45,567 nt of DNA. It comes from Spirosoma agri. Its GTDB lineage: Bacteria; Bacteroidota; Bacteroidia; Cytophagales; Spirosomataceae. Location: contig NZ_JAAGNZ010000011.1 of the NCBI RefSeq assembly GCF_010747415.1, positions 1 through 45,567 on the forward strand. Direction: 5' to 3'. The position numbers and the translations under genes were made by a program. Numbering within the stretch: the stretch's first letter is position 1; every line of letters starts with the position of its first letter. Below are positions 15,351-23,835 of this stretch, piece by piece. Under the pieces are notes generated by a model. That model was not told the origin of the DNA, ran no database searches, and worked only from the letters and a program-made list of their open reading frames with translations.

Positions 15351-15767
15351 CTAAACTGTCATCTCCTTGGTAAAGGATTTCTTGATGGAAGGGATAGAGG
15401 TAGGATCAATTTCAAAGCAGACTTTGAGCGAATCTTTGTAGTCCAAGATAAGAGATGATTCTCTTTTTAAAGAGAGACAGACCGATAGATGGCCTAGAGT
15501 GTCTAAGTTTTCAATAATCAAATCGAAATCATTGGGCGACATGCCACTGAGTTTGGCCTTGCCATTTCTAGACTTATCAAGTGCTTCTAACTGCTGAATA
15601 AAGTTTTGTACGTCCACTTCCGAAACCCAAATGGATCGGTCAAACTTAGCTGTAATTTCTTCAGTCTTGAGTTGAATTGATAGCTTAAAAGTCGGGTAAT
15701 AATGAAGTTCTGATTCAACCACGACCAGCTGAATGAATCTTGTTTTGATTTCATTCTCTATTAGCAT
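15351..15767 (-). CDS. Hypothetical protein, possibly an immunity-type protein
   Basis: A 138-residue soluble protein without signal peptide. It alternates strands and helices: a central DVQNFIQQLEALDKS helix and several strands such as HLSVCLSLKRES. The pattern (a tryptophan strand SIWVSEVDV, then the helix, then paired strands) recalls small immunity proteins of the WapI type, but I could not confirm this by eye. It lies between Xer-like sites 4 and 5. If it is an immunity protein, its toxin is not in the window. Confidence 0.58.
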   Translation of the reverse strand: MLIENEIKTRFIQLVVVESELHYYPTFKLSIQLKTEEITAKFDRSIWVSEVDVQNFIQQLEALDKSRNGKAKLSGMSPNDFDLIIENLDTLGHLSVCLSLKRESSLILDYKDSLKVCFEIDPTSIPSIKKSFTKEMTV

Positions 15768-15781
15768 ACGACTTCAAAAAG

Positions 15782-15809
15782 CTGTTGTATAATAGCTTAT
15801 ATGTTAACC
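15782..15809 (+). repeat. Xer-like (pdif) site 5
   Basis: CTGTTGTATAA (XerC-type arm), spacer TAGCTT, ATATGTTAACC (XerD-type arm, first base differs from the others). It lies between two minus-strand genes. Confidence 0.72.
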
Positions 15810-15835
15810 AAGTGCTCAAAGAAGAATTCTAAATC

Positions 15836-16189
15836 TTATCGACGAACAACATAGTTAATGTAGTACGAAAATACCTCGAAGCCGATCAAAATGGCTAAAC
15901 GGACGTAAATCACTTTTAACGCCGGTTGAGAAACGGGAGCTGGCTGTGGGTCATTAGCCACCAACAGCCAAATCAACCGAAGCAGCCAGAAAATAGTGGC
16001 TAGTGCGCCACTAACGGCAGATAGAAACACAATCGGAATCCAATAGACGTAACAGCCAGGCCAAAAGCGATCCGCGTAGACCGCTAAGGTTAACCCCAAG
16101 TAGGCCACTGCGGCTGATAGCAGGACATAGCTTAAGCGGAGTAGCTTCGCCGCCGTCAGGTTAGAAAGTTCTGTATCCGGTACAACCAT
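15836..16189 (-). CDS. Hypothetical membrane protein
   Basis: A 117-residue protein with about three membrane helices (roughly 20-40, 50-77 and 92-112) and a polar stretch rich in Pro and Gln between the second and third. No family recognised. It is the last gene of the minus-strand part of the Xer-site array, and site 5 lies between it and the next gene. The start ATG 16189 gives a short soluble N-terminus (VVPDTELSNLT) before the first helix. Confidence 0.6.
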   Translation of the reverse strand: MVVPDTELSNLTAAKLLRLSYVLLSAAVAYLGLTLAVYADRFWPGCYVYWIPIVFLSAVSGALATIFWLLRLIWLLVANDPQPAPVSQPALKVIYVRLAILIGFEVFSYYINYVVRR

Positions 16190-16810
16190 TTTACGTCTGA
16201 TTTAGAAGCAGACTATACCCCTAATCTACCCCTTTATAGTTAGTCGGTTAGGAGTCAATTTAGTTCGTTTTAGGGGCTTGCTTGAATATATCCTACTAAA
16301 TCGGCAACTTTTCACACCCTATAAGTTGTGTTAAGTATATGCTCAGTCTCATTTTAAGGAGGGTTTTACAAGACACTGATTTTTTAATATCTGACCAACT
16401 CAATTAGGCGCATACGCACCTTATCGAGCAGGATCGACCACTCAAAGGGGGGTCTTTGGCTAAATGCACAGATTTATACGGTAATAAAACACCCATGTGC
16501 AACGAGAACCCCCATACGCACGGCCATTTAAAATGGCAACGGTTAGCAGGATGAGTTCTTCAAATTCACCCAGGTAGGCTCTGCTTATGCTACGTTGCTT
16601 AGCCTAACTCTATTTTATTGTTATTTGCTAAACAAAGCAAGTACCACAAAGACAACACAAAGATTTTTAGATACTTATTCCAGATTACGGGTAAAGTAAC
16701 TGTACGAAAGAGTTCAGTTTACATCCACTCGTGAACAGGGGGAAAGTGTGTTACGGCTAAAAACTGGAAACGTGTATGGGTGCTACAGTAGGCCCTGATT
16801 AATAAACGCC
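16190..16810. other. Gene-free stretch
   Basis: 621 bp without a convincing gene or clear motif between the array and the efflux operon. I see no terminator for the operon here. Confidence 0.4.
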
Positions 16811-17929
16811 TTAGGTTGTTTTCCGATAATTCCAGATGGCCCAGCCATTCAGGATAATGGCAAAAATGACTTCGTAGAGTAGTTGCCACTTAACATTAGC
16901 CAGGCTGCTCCCTTTCAGCACAATCATTCGCATAACTTCGATAAAATGCGTTACGGGCGTCAGGTACGCAATGGTTCTGGCCCAAACGGGCATGCTGTCG
17001 ATCGAGGTGAACAGGCCGCTCATCAGGATAAAAATCATGATGAAAAAGAAGGCGACGAACATGGCCTGCACCTGGGTATCGCTGTAGGTGGAAATCAATA
17101 GGCCAAACCCCAGCAACGCAACTAGATATACGCCCGCAAACAGATAAAGTGTCGCCAGACTTCCGACCGGAACTATGCCGTAAATCAGGCGGGCGATGAG
17201 CAGGCCGATGGTGAAGACGATCAGGCCCAGCACCCAGAACGGAATCATTTTGCCCAAAATAAACTGCCACTTCTGGATCGGCGTTACGTTGATTTGCTCG
17301 ATGGTGCCAATTTCTTTTTCCCGAACTATGTTCAGGGCCGATAAAAAGCCGCCCACCATCGTCAGGAGAAGCACCAGAATACCCGGCACCATAAAAAACT
17401 GGTACTTGCCTAACGGATTAAACCAGTTGGAAGCTGTTACGTCGATCACTGAAGCTGTAGAAAAGCGCCCCGGCTGTAGCCATTCGAGCCGAACATCAGT
17501 GTTGAAATCCGTGACGATCTGGCTCAGATACGCTCCGCCCAGCGCGGCTTTCGTTCCATTGATGGCATCCACCGCCAGCGACAATTTCTGGGCGCCTTCG
17601 CGCACGAACTCCCGTTCAAACCCAGCCGGAATTTCCAGGACCAGATCAGCCTGATTGGCTTCCACCAGACGTAGTGCTTCGTTAAACGAACGACTATTTT
17701 CGATGATCCGGAAATAACCCGACGACCCGATTTTGGAAATCAGCCGTTGCGAATAGGGGCTGTGATCGTGATCGACTAGCACCAGATTCACATTTTTGAC
17801 ATCGAAATTGGCCGCCAACGGCATGATAATGAGTTGGATTGTCGGGAGCATAAAAATCAGCGCCAGGATGCTTTTATCCCGAAAAATCTGCCGAAACTCT
17901 TTCCGTAACAGGAAGCTTAAAACTCTCAT
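16811..17929 (-). CDS. ABC-2 type permease, second subunit
   Basis: A 372-residue inner-membrane permease of a drug or lipid exporter of the ABC-2 family (YhhJ/YbhS/YbhR type). Seen: an N-terminal helix after LRKEFRQIFRDKSILALI, a large periplasmic domain (about 40-170), and five or so C-terminal helices; the conserved EKEIGTIEQINVTPI segment joins the two parts. It overlaps the preceding permease gene by four bases (ATGA), so the two are coupled and likely form a heterodimer. It is the last gene of the seven-gene operon. Confidence 0.88.
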   Translation of the reverse strand: MRVLSFLLRKEFRQIFRDKSILALIFMLPTIQLIIMPLAANFDVKNVNLVLVDHDHSPYSQRLISKIGSSGYFRIIENSRSFNEALRLVEANQADLVLEIPAGFEREFVREGAQKLSLAVDAINGTKAALGGAYLSQIVTDFNTDVRLEWLQPGRFSTASVIDVTASNWFNPLGKYQFFMVPGILVLLLTMVGGFLSALNIVREKEIGTIEQINVTPIQKWQFILGKMIPFWVLGLIVFTIGLLIARLIYGIVPVGSLATLYLFAGVYLVALLGFGLLISTYSDTQVQAMFVAFFFIMIFILMSGLFTSIDSMPVWARTIAYLTPVTHFIEVMRMIVLKGSSLANVKWQLLYEVIFAIILNGWAIWNYRKTT

Positions 17930-19032
17930 GCCAATCGTATGTTAAAGTTTTTTAGGCTAATTCCCAGCAACACCAGCGTCATGCTGACCAGCACGACCGT
18001 TTCCTTCCAAACGGCGCCAAAGCCAAGCCCTTTCAACATAATGGCTTTGACAATCAGGTAATACCACCGGGAGGGCACCAGATTGGAAATCACCTGCAAC
18101 GGCACCGGCATATTCTCAATCGGAAACATGAAGCCCGTAAACAGCATCGTTGGTAGCATCATGCCCATCATGGAAATCAGCATGGCCACCTGCTGGGAAG
18201 CCGTTACATTGGAAATCAGTAATCCCAGCGATAAACAACAGATAATGAACAGCGCACTCTCCCCAAAAAGCAGGAAAATGCTCCCCTGAACGCGCACATT
18301 CAATACGTATACCGACAGCAGTAAAATCAGGATAAAGTCCAGCAGGGAAAGAACCAGATACGGCACCGCTTTGGCAATCAGCACCAGAATTGGTTTGAAG
18401 GGTGACACCAGCAGAACTTCCATGGTACCCAGTTCTTTTTCGCGAACAATCGAAACCGACGTCAACGTCGTGCAGACAATCATCAGAATCAGGGCCAATA
18501 CGCCGGGAATAAAATTCAGCGATCCGTTCATATCCGGATTGTAGAGCATCCGGGTTTCGGTCTGAATTTGATGCGGTACCGCAGCGACCGCATTGAGTTG
18601 CTGTTGATAACCCCCAAGGATGGCGGTGATGTAATTCGTTATAATTTTGGCCGTATTAGGGTCCGATGCATCGGTAATGAGTTGAACCTGCGCGGTACCC
18701 AGATGGCGCAAATCGTCGTTAAAATTGGTGGGAAAGATAACGGCGGCTTTGATCTTGCCTTCCCGAAAGGCGCGCTGCATGTCATCGTACCGCATCACCG
18801 ACTGCTGTAAGTTGAAATACGAGCTGGACTGAATTTTGGTAATAATCTGCTGCGACACTACGTCCCGGGCAAAATCGACGACGGCAAGATTGACGTTTTT
18901 CACCTCACTGCTCAAGGTAAACCCAAACAGCAGAATCTGGGCCGTGGGCAAGCCAAACAGAATCAGCAGCGTGCGCTGATCACGGAAGACGTGGTAAAAT
19001 TCTTTTCGTATGAATACCAGAAGTTGTTTCAT
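17926..19032 (-). CDS. ABC-2 type permease, first subunit
   Basis: A 368-residue inner-membrane permease, homologous to its neighbour. Seen: N-terminal RKEFYHVFRDQRTLLILFGL helix, periplasmic domain with SSEVKNVNLAVVDFARD, the coupling segment VREKELGTMEVLLVSPF, then the C-terminal helices (LVLSLLDFILILLLSVYVL and following). It starts 18 bp after the ATPase gene and is coupled to the second permease by a four-base overlap. Together the two permeases should form the channel powered by the two ATPases upstream. Confidence 0.88.
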   Translation of the reverse strand: MKQLLVFIRKEFYHVFRDQRTLLILFGLPTAQILLFGFTLSSEVKNVNLAVVDFARDVVSQQIITKIQSSSYFNLQQSVMRYDDMQRAFREGKIKAAVIFPTNFNDDLRHLGTAQVQLITDASDPNTAKIITNYITAILGGYQQQLNAVAAVPHQIQTETRMLYNPDMNGSLNFIPGVLALILMIVCTTLTSVSIVREKELGTMEVLLVSPFKPILVLIAKAVPYLVLSLLDFILILLLSVYVLNVRVQGSIFLLFGESALFIICCLSLGLLISNVTASQQVAMLISMMGMMLPTMLFTGFMFPIENMPVPLQVISNLVPSRWYYLIVKAIMLKGLGFGAVWKETVVLVSMTLVLLGISLKNFNIRLA

Positions 19033-19050
19033 TTGGGTAGCTGGTTAAGC

Positions 19051-19803
19051 TTAGTCAGCAGCGCGTTTAGCACCCCGAGCCAGTTGGTAAAATACATCGT
19101 CCATGGAATCAGTCGAAAACCTGGCTTTCAGATTCGTCGGCGAATCCAGGGCTTCTACTCGACCGTCGACCATAATCGAGACCCGGTTGCAATACTCAGC
19201 CTCGTCCATGTAGTGAGTTGTTACGAAAATGGTAATGCCTCGACCGGCGGCTGTGTAAATCAAATCCCAGAACTGCCGCCGGGTCACGGGGTCAACGCCC
19301 CCGGTCGGTTCATCCAGAAATACGATCGTTGGGTTGTGGATAATGGCGACCGAAAAAGCCAGTTTCTGTTTCCAGCCCAGCGGCAAACTCCCCACCATTT
19401 TTTTGGCTTCCTGCTGCAAACCCAACGTATCGACCAGTTGGTTGCTTCTGGATTTCAGCTCGTTGTCAGACAGTCCGTAGACTCCACCGAAGAATTCAAT
19501 ATTCTCCAGAATGCTCAGATTTTCGTAGAGCGAAAACTTCTGACTCATGTAGCCAATATTTTTCTTGATGGATTCCTGTTGCGTGTAGACGTCGAATCCA
19601 GCCACACGGGCCTTGCCGGACGTTGGGTACGACAGGCCGCAGAGCATCCGCATGGCCGTGGTTTTACCCGCCCCATTGGCTCCCAGGAAGCCAAAAATTT
19701 CACCCCGCTCGACGTCAAAGGAGATCTTATCGACGGCCACAAAATCCCCGAATTGCTTCGACAATTCAGTACAGGAAATGGCTTTAGTGGTTGTTGATTC
19801 CAT
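19051..19803 (-). CDS. ABC transporter ATPase, degenerate-signature partner
   Basis: A 250-residue ATPase matching one half of the two-headed YbhF/RbbA ATPases. Seen: Walker A GANGAGKTT near residues 40-48, the signature region LPLGWKQKLAF where a canonical ABC protein has LSGGQ, Walker B TIVFLDEPTGGVDPVTR, and an H-loop TTHYMDEAEYC. The altered signature is usual for this head and suggests that only one of the two ATP sites is fully active. It starts 10 bp after the other ATPase gene, as in an operon where the two heads are split into separate proteins. Confidence 0.87.
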   Translation of the reverse strand: MESTTTKAISCTELSKQFGDFVAVDKISFDVERGEIFGFLGANGAGKTTAMRMLCGLSYPTSGKARVAGFDVYTQQESIKKNIGYMSQKFSLYENLSILENIEFFGGVYGLSDNELKSRSNQLVDTLGLQQEAKKMVGSLPLGWKQKLAFSVAIIHNPTIVFLDEPTGGVDPVTRRQFWDLIYTAAGRGITIFVTTHYMDEAEYCNRVSIMVDGRVEALDSPTNLKARFSTDSMDDVFYQLARGAKRAAD

Positions 19804-19813
19804 ACGTTATTCC

Positions 19814-20752
19814 TTAGTCAGCCTGGTTCGTCATAAGATTAATAAACCGATCTTCGATGGTAGGCGTGATGGATTTTATGGCAATGCCGCCATGCCCTTT
19901 TTGCGCTAGATAATCCGTTAAATCCGCTACGTTGGTATCGGTGTCCTGCTTGAAGGTAACATGAATGTATTCGCCAAAGGCATAGCTACTTCGAACGGGT
20001 ACGTACGCCCGCATATCACTTAGTAGATGCGGAATGGAGTCGGCTTTCACCGCGAACAGTTTACCCGGATAAGTGTTGATGATGTTATCCGGGGTATCAA
20101 TCGAGAGAATTTTACCGTTCTGCATCAGGGCAATACGTTCGCAGAGAGTGGCTTCGTCCATGTAGGGCGTCGACACCAGAATCGTAATGCCCTGCTGTTT
20201 CAGGCGCTTCAGCATCTCCCAGAACTCCCGGCGCGACACCACATCGACGCCCGTTGTTGGTTCGTCCAGAAACAGTACCGTTGGCTTATGAATCAGCGCG
20301 CAGCACAGCGCCAGCTTTTGTTTCATCCCTCCGGAGAGCTTGCCCGCCCGGCGCTTTTTGAACGGCTCGATCTGTTCGTAGATGTCTTTGATCAACGCAT
20401 AATTCTGCTGCATCGTTGTGCCGAACAACGTAGCAAAGAAGTTCAGATTTTCTTCGATCGTCAGATCCTGGTAAAGCGAAAACCGGCCCGGCATGTAACC
20501 TACAGTATTCCGAATTGCCTGAAAGTCGTTCACTACGTCGAAACCATCGACCCTGGCCTGCCCTTTGTCGGCTAGCAGCACCGTCGTTAGGATGCGGAAC
20601 ATGCTGGTTTTTCCGGCCCCGTCGGGACCAATCAGCCCGAACAGCTCGCCCGGCTCCACCGAAAACGATACGTTATCCAGCGCAATGACCTGTTCGTTGG
20701 TCGTCGCATCCCCGTAGGTTTTGGTGATATTCGTTACCGTTACGGCACCCAT
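19814..20752 (-). CDS. ABC transporter ATPase, canonical partner
   Basis: A 312-residue ATPase. Seen: Walker A GPDGAGKTS near 42-50, signature LSGGMKQKLAL, Walker B TVLFLDEPTTGVDVVSR and H-loop STPYMDEATLC. The P-loop with Pro-Asp is typical of the first head of YbhF-like proteins. A C-terminal extension of about 90 residues follows the ATPase fold, as in many exporters of this group. Its ATG overlaps the stop of the membrane-fusion gene by one base (TGATG), so the two are coupled. It pairs with the next ATPase to drive the two permeases. Confidence 0.88.
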   Translation of the reverse strand: MGAVTVTNITKTYGDATTNEQVIALDNVSFSVEPGELFGLIGPDGAGKTSMFRILTTVLLADKGQARVDGFDVVNDFQAIRNTVGYMPGRFSLYQDLTIEENLNFFATLFGTTMQQNYALIKDIYEQIEPFKKRRAGKLSGGMKQKLALCCALIHKPTVLFLDEPTTGVDVVSRREFWEMLKRLKQQGITILVSTPYMDEATLCERIALMQNGKILSIDTPDNIINTYPGKLFAVKADSIPHLLSDMRAYVPVRSSYAFGEYIHVTFKQDTDTNVADLTDYLAQKGHGGIAIKSITPTIEDRFINLMTNQAD

Positions 20753-21717
20753 CAGTTCGTTTGTTTTGCCTTTCCGGCATTCAGGATCACTTCCCCGTAC
20801 ATGCCGATTTTGAGGTAACCGTCGTTCTTCACCCGGATTTTGGTCGCGTAAACCAGATTCGCCCGTTCGTCTTTTGTCTGGATGGTTTTGGGGGTGAACT
20901 CCGATTTGGACGAAATCCAGGAAATCGTACCGGGATACAGTTTAAACCCTTTTTCACCCTTATCGATACGTACCGTTACGGGCTGATCGACTTCCACCTG
21001 GGGCAGTTGCGAACCGGTGATGTAAGCCCGTAAGGTCAGCGTGTCCGTGTTCGCAAGTCGATACAACGGTTTACCGATGGTGGCCATCTCGCCCGCAAAT
21101 GCATATTTAGTCAGCACCGTACCCGTTACCGGATTGATTATCTGGCCTTTCTGGACCTGCACCGTGTATTGCTCAACGGCTTTGGCCAGCGAACCCGTTT
21201 CGCTCAATACGCTCCGGTTCTGGGTGGCCGTATTCGACTCCTGCAACCGAATCTGCTGACGGGTCACGTCCAGCTGCTTTGTCATCTGGTCAAGCTGGGC
21301 ATTCAGGTCATCTAACTGCTTTTGTGTCGCGGCATCGGCCTTAATCAGGTTCTCCGTACGGGTTCGCTCCCGAAGCAACTGGCTCATCTGAGCTTCCTGA
21401 ACGACAAGCTGTCGGCGGGTGAGTTCGACTTGCGGGCCGACATTGGAGGTTCGTTGCCGGAGCGCCTGCATCGACGCCTGCACCTGTTCTTTCTGGAGTT
21501 TGGTCGTCGTTACGTCGATCTGGCCCAGATTCACACCGGCTTTCAGTAGGTCGCCCTCCTTCGGTGAAAACGTCAGGATCTGGCCGTTTTGCTGCGATGA
21601 AACAATGATTTCGTCCGCTTCAAAATTACCCGATGCATCGTAGTCGAGTTGGTTTGTCTGGCATGACGCCAAGGCGAAAATAGCGGCAATGGTTAGGTGT
21701 ATAATCAGGGATTTCAT
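20752..21717 (-). CDS. Membrane-fusion (HlyD/YhiI-type) lipoprotein
   Basis: A 321-residue periplasmic adaptor. Seen: a lipoprotein signal with lipobox LASC near residue 19, a beta-rich lipoyl-like part (NGQILTFSPKEGDLLKAG), a long coiled coil (about 70-185, rich in Gln, Arg, Glu and Leu), and a second beta domain (GQIINPVTGTVLTKYAFAGE). It would bridge the inner-membrane ABC exporter and the TolC-type channel encoded just upstream (15 bp). Its length and lipobox match the YbhG/YhiI group. It is coupled to the first ATPase. Confidence 0.88.
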   Translation of the reverse strand: MKSLIIHLTIAAIFALASCQTNQLDYDASGNFEADEIIVSSQQNGQILTFSPKEGDLLKAGVNLGQIDVTTTKLQKEQVQASMQALRQRTSNVGPQVELTRRQLVVQEAQMSQLLRERTRTENLIKADAATQKQLDDLNAQLDQMTKQLDVTRQQIRLQESNTATQNRSVLSETGSLAKAVEQYTVQVQKGQIINPVTGTVLTKYAFAGEMATIGKPLYRLANTDTLTLRAYITGSQLPQVEVDQPVTVRIDKGEKGFKLYPGTISWISSKSEFTPKTIQTKDERANLVYATKIRVKNDGYLKIGMYGEVILNAGKAKQTN

Positions 21718-21731
21718 CGGTTGTGAATGGA

Positions 21732-23012
21732 TTAATTTCCGGAGGTTGTTTTATGGTTGTACTGCACTTGCAGCAATTGTATCTGGTGAAGTGCCAGCGA
21801 TTGGCGCGCTTCATTTTCGGCATTTACCTGGGCAATGTAATCGTGGGTGGTAATGACCCCGTTTTGCAATTGGGCATTCGCTGACGTTTTGACGGAGGAC
21901 CGGAGTTCCACAATCTGGTTATCCTGCTCAATCAACTCCTGATACTTCTGCACATCCGAACGCTGCTGCACCATCGACAGATTGGTATTGAACAGAAACG
22001 TCTCGCGCTGTACATCCACCTGCTGGCGGTTCACGTTGAGTAGCTGGCGATCGTTCCGTCGGGTTGTATAGAAGCTGCTCAACGCCCAGTTTATCCGAAT
22101 GCCTCCCATCCAGAAGAAATCAACCGTATTGTTGATGATGTTGAAGGTAGGCCGACCGTAGTTTTCCTGAAAAAAGGCACTGACTTTTGGCCGACTGGCC
22201 GCGCGTAGTTGATTTTCCTGTACGTCGTAAATTCGCTTCTGGCTTTCGAACAATATCAACTCAGGTCGGTTAATCTGGGTTGACAACGTAACGGATTGCG
22301 GTCTGATCAGCGTCGTGTTCTCATCCAGCGTTTGGTTGATGAGCGCGCCCAACATCGTTACGTAAGCCCGGCGCATGGCGTTCAACTCGGTCGTGTTTTG
22401 ATCGACCCGGATGAGTTCCGCTTTCAGTTCGTTCAGGTTACTGCGGAACGACGTACCGTTGGCCAGAGCACCCTGCGTGCGGTCAACACCCTGCTGAATA
22501 TCGGATTTGCGCAGATCGGCCAGTTTACGTTGCTCTTCAATCAGGGCAAGGCCGAAAAACAGATTATTGACCCGGTCCCGGAGGGCGTATAGGTTCACGT
22601 TCAGATTCTGCTCCTGAATAACCGCATCGCTCTGACGCGTTTGCTGGGTGTATTGGATAACCCCGCCGTCATAAATTACCTGGTCGATCTGTCCGGTAAC
22701 TTTGTACTGATCTTTGCTGATTTTAGGCAACGAAGCGCCTAGCGGCAACGAACCCAGTGGCGACTCAGAAAAGTCTATTGTCTGGCTCTGATACGTTGCC
22801 TGGCCCGAAAACGCGAGTTGAGGCAAGTAGCCTTTGGCGGCATTCGCAACGGAATAATCCCGGGTTTTCTGGATCAATGCCCGCTGTTTACTGAGCGGAT
22901 AATTTTCCTGAGCCAGCACGTAACATTCTTCCAGAGTTAAGGATCGGGCCGACTGCGCCCAGGTGCTGGTCGCTCCGATCCATACGCCGATCAGGATAAC
23001 TACTCGTTTCAT
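21732..23012 (-). CDS. TolC-type outer membrane efflux protein
   Basis: A 426-residue outer membrane channel protein with a signal peptide (VVILIGVWIGATSTWA) and two long-helix repeats of the outer-membrane-factor type (LTLEECYVLAQENYPLSKQR, then later YDVQENQLRAASRPKVSAFF). It would carry exported substrates across the outer membrane. It is the first structural gene of the efflux operon and the TetR gene lies directly upstream on the same strand; a palindromic AT-rich stretch between them (23032-23056) is a candidate repressor site. The start is ATG 23012. Confidence 0.9.
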   Translation of the reverse strand: MKRVVILIGVWIGATSTWAQSARSLTLEECYVLAQENYPLSKQRALIQKTRDYSVANAAKGYLPQLAFSGQATYQSQTIDFSESPLGSLPLGASLPKISKDQYKVTGQIDQVIYDGGVIQYTQQTRQSDAVIQEQNLNVNLYALRDRVNNLFFGLALIEEQRKLADLRKSDIQQGVDRTQGALANGTSFRSNLNELKAELIRVDQNTTELNAMRRAYVTMLGALINQTLDENTTLIRPQSVTLSTQINRPELILFESQKRIYDVQENQLRAASRPKVSAFFQENYGRPTFNIINNTVDFFWMGGIRINWALSSFYTTRRNDRQLLNVNRQQVDVQRETFLFNTNLSMVQQRSDVQKYQELIEQDNQIVELRSSVKTSANAQLQNGVITTHDYIAQVNAENEARQSLALHQIQLLQVQYNHKTTSGN

Positions 23013-23031
23013 AGTCGAGTCATTTTGATTT

Positions 23032-23056
23032 AAAATTAATTTTTAAAAATATTTTT
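23032..23056. promoter_or_regulatory. Candidate TetR operator in front of the efflux genes
   Basis: An AT-rich near-palindrome with the core ATTTTTAAAAATA lies about 20-45 bp in front of the TolC-type gene. The same core occurs in the perfect palindrome 23812-23835 upstream of the tetR gene, so a common repressor site is likely. Confidence 0.55.
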
Positions 23057-23075
23057 AACTGATGGGTAAAAATTT

Positions 23076-23699
23076 TTATCCGCCTTTCAGTATTCCATCA
23101 ATCCATCTGGGAATCAATTGCTTACGTTCCTGCATTAAGGCGTAGAACTCCGTCGATTCTATTCGACCGATAAGCTGCACCACGGGGCGTCCAACAAACG
23201 GGAAAACGATCAGGCTCATTATACTCATCAGTACCTGCAGGGGATGCATATGAAGCTGATTTTTAGCCATTTCTTCCTGCACTTGTCTGGCAAAATGGGA
23301 TCTCAGTAGTTGCTTTTTCCCGATAATCTCCCCCAGTTTTTTGGGATTGGCATTGAGCTCACTAAAGATGAATAAGGGTAATTCTGGCTGGGCCGTGAAC
23401 AGGTCAATATAAAAGGTGACAATTTTCTCTATTTTCTCGCGAAGGCTTGTGCTTTCGTCCGTCATGATCAGGTGTACCGAACCGGCTACCTGTTGAATAT
23501 TCTCCACCATGATCAGGTCAAACAGGTTCTCTTTGCTGCGGAAATAATAGTTGAGTAGGGCCATATTTATCCCCGACTCTTCGGCAATATCCTTTACACG
23601 GGTAGCCGCAAAGCCTTTCCGCGTGAACATGCTGCGGGCTACGTCCTTAATTTTTTCCTCAGTTGTGCTGTCAAGCGCCTTGTTGGGTGCGTTCTTCAT
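23076..23699 (-). CDS. TetR/AcrR-type transcriptional regulator
   Basis: A 207-residue regulator expected to repress the efflux operon and its own gene until an inducer binds. Seen: an N-terminal helix-turn-helix (about residues 24-60: FTRKGFAATRVKDIAEESG and then NYYFRSKENLFD), followed by a helical ligand-binding domain with a conserved LFTAQPELPLFIFSELN stretch. It is read in the same direction as the efflux genes and lies 63 bp upstream of them; the arrangement resembles that of CecR (YbiH) with ybhGFSR in Escherichia coli. Two AT-rich palindromes are candidate operators. Confidence 0.88.
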   Translation of the reverse strand: MKNAPNKALDSTTEEKIKDVARSMFTRKGFAATRVKDIAEESGINMALLNYYFRSKENLFDLIMVENIQQVAGSVHLIMTDESTSLREKIEKIVTFYIDLFTAQPELPLFIFSELNANPKKLGEIIGKKQLLRSHFARQVQEEMAKNQLHMHPLQVLMSIMSLIVFPFVGRPVVQLIGRIESTEFYALMQERKQLIPRWIDGILKGG

Positions 23700-23772
23700 G
23701 AAATCGGTATAAAGCAGTCACGTTCGGTTAGCGAGTTTATTTATGTACGTTTGCCTCACAACCAAATGCGCT

Positions 23773-23803
23773 ACAAACTTAAGGGGTCAAAATTTAACGC
23801 AAC
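23773..23803 (-). promoter_or_regulatory. Candidate promoter of the tetR-efflux operon
   Basis: On the minus strand TAAGTTTG (23780-23773) matches the Bacteroidota -7 element TAnnTTTG and GTTG (23803-23800) lies 19 bp upstream at the position of the -33 element TTTG. The tetR start is 74 bp downstream. Confidence 0.5.
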
Positions 23804-23811
23804 CTAAATTT

Positions 23812-23835
23812 AAAATTATTTTTAAAAATAATTTT
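23812..23835. promoter_or_regulatory. Perfect 24-bp palindrome, candidate TetR operator
   Basis: A perfect dyad, AAAATTATTTTT plus its reverse complement, directly upstream of the candidate tetR promoter. Core shared with 23032-23056. Confidence 0.6.

Noticed and set aside
13430..15809. Reading the repeated sites as integron attC sites
   Set aside because: The repeats lack the required G in GTTRRRY and the RYYYAAC box, and are too short; the arm-6 bp spacer-arm pattern fits Xer sites better. No integron integrase gene is present.
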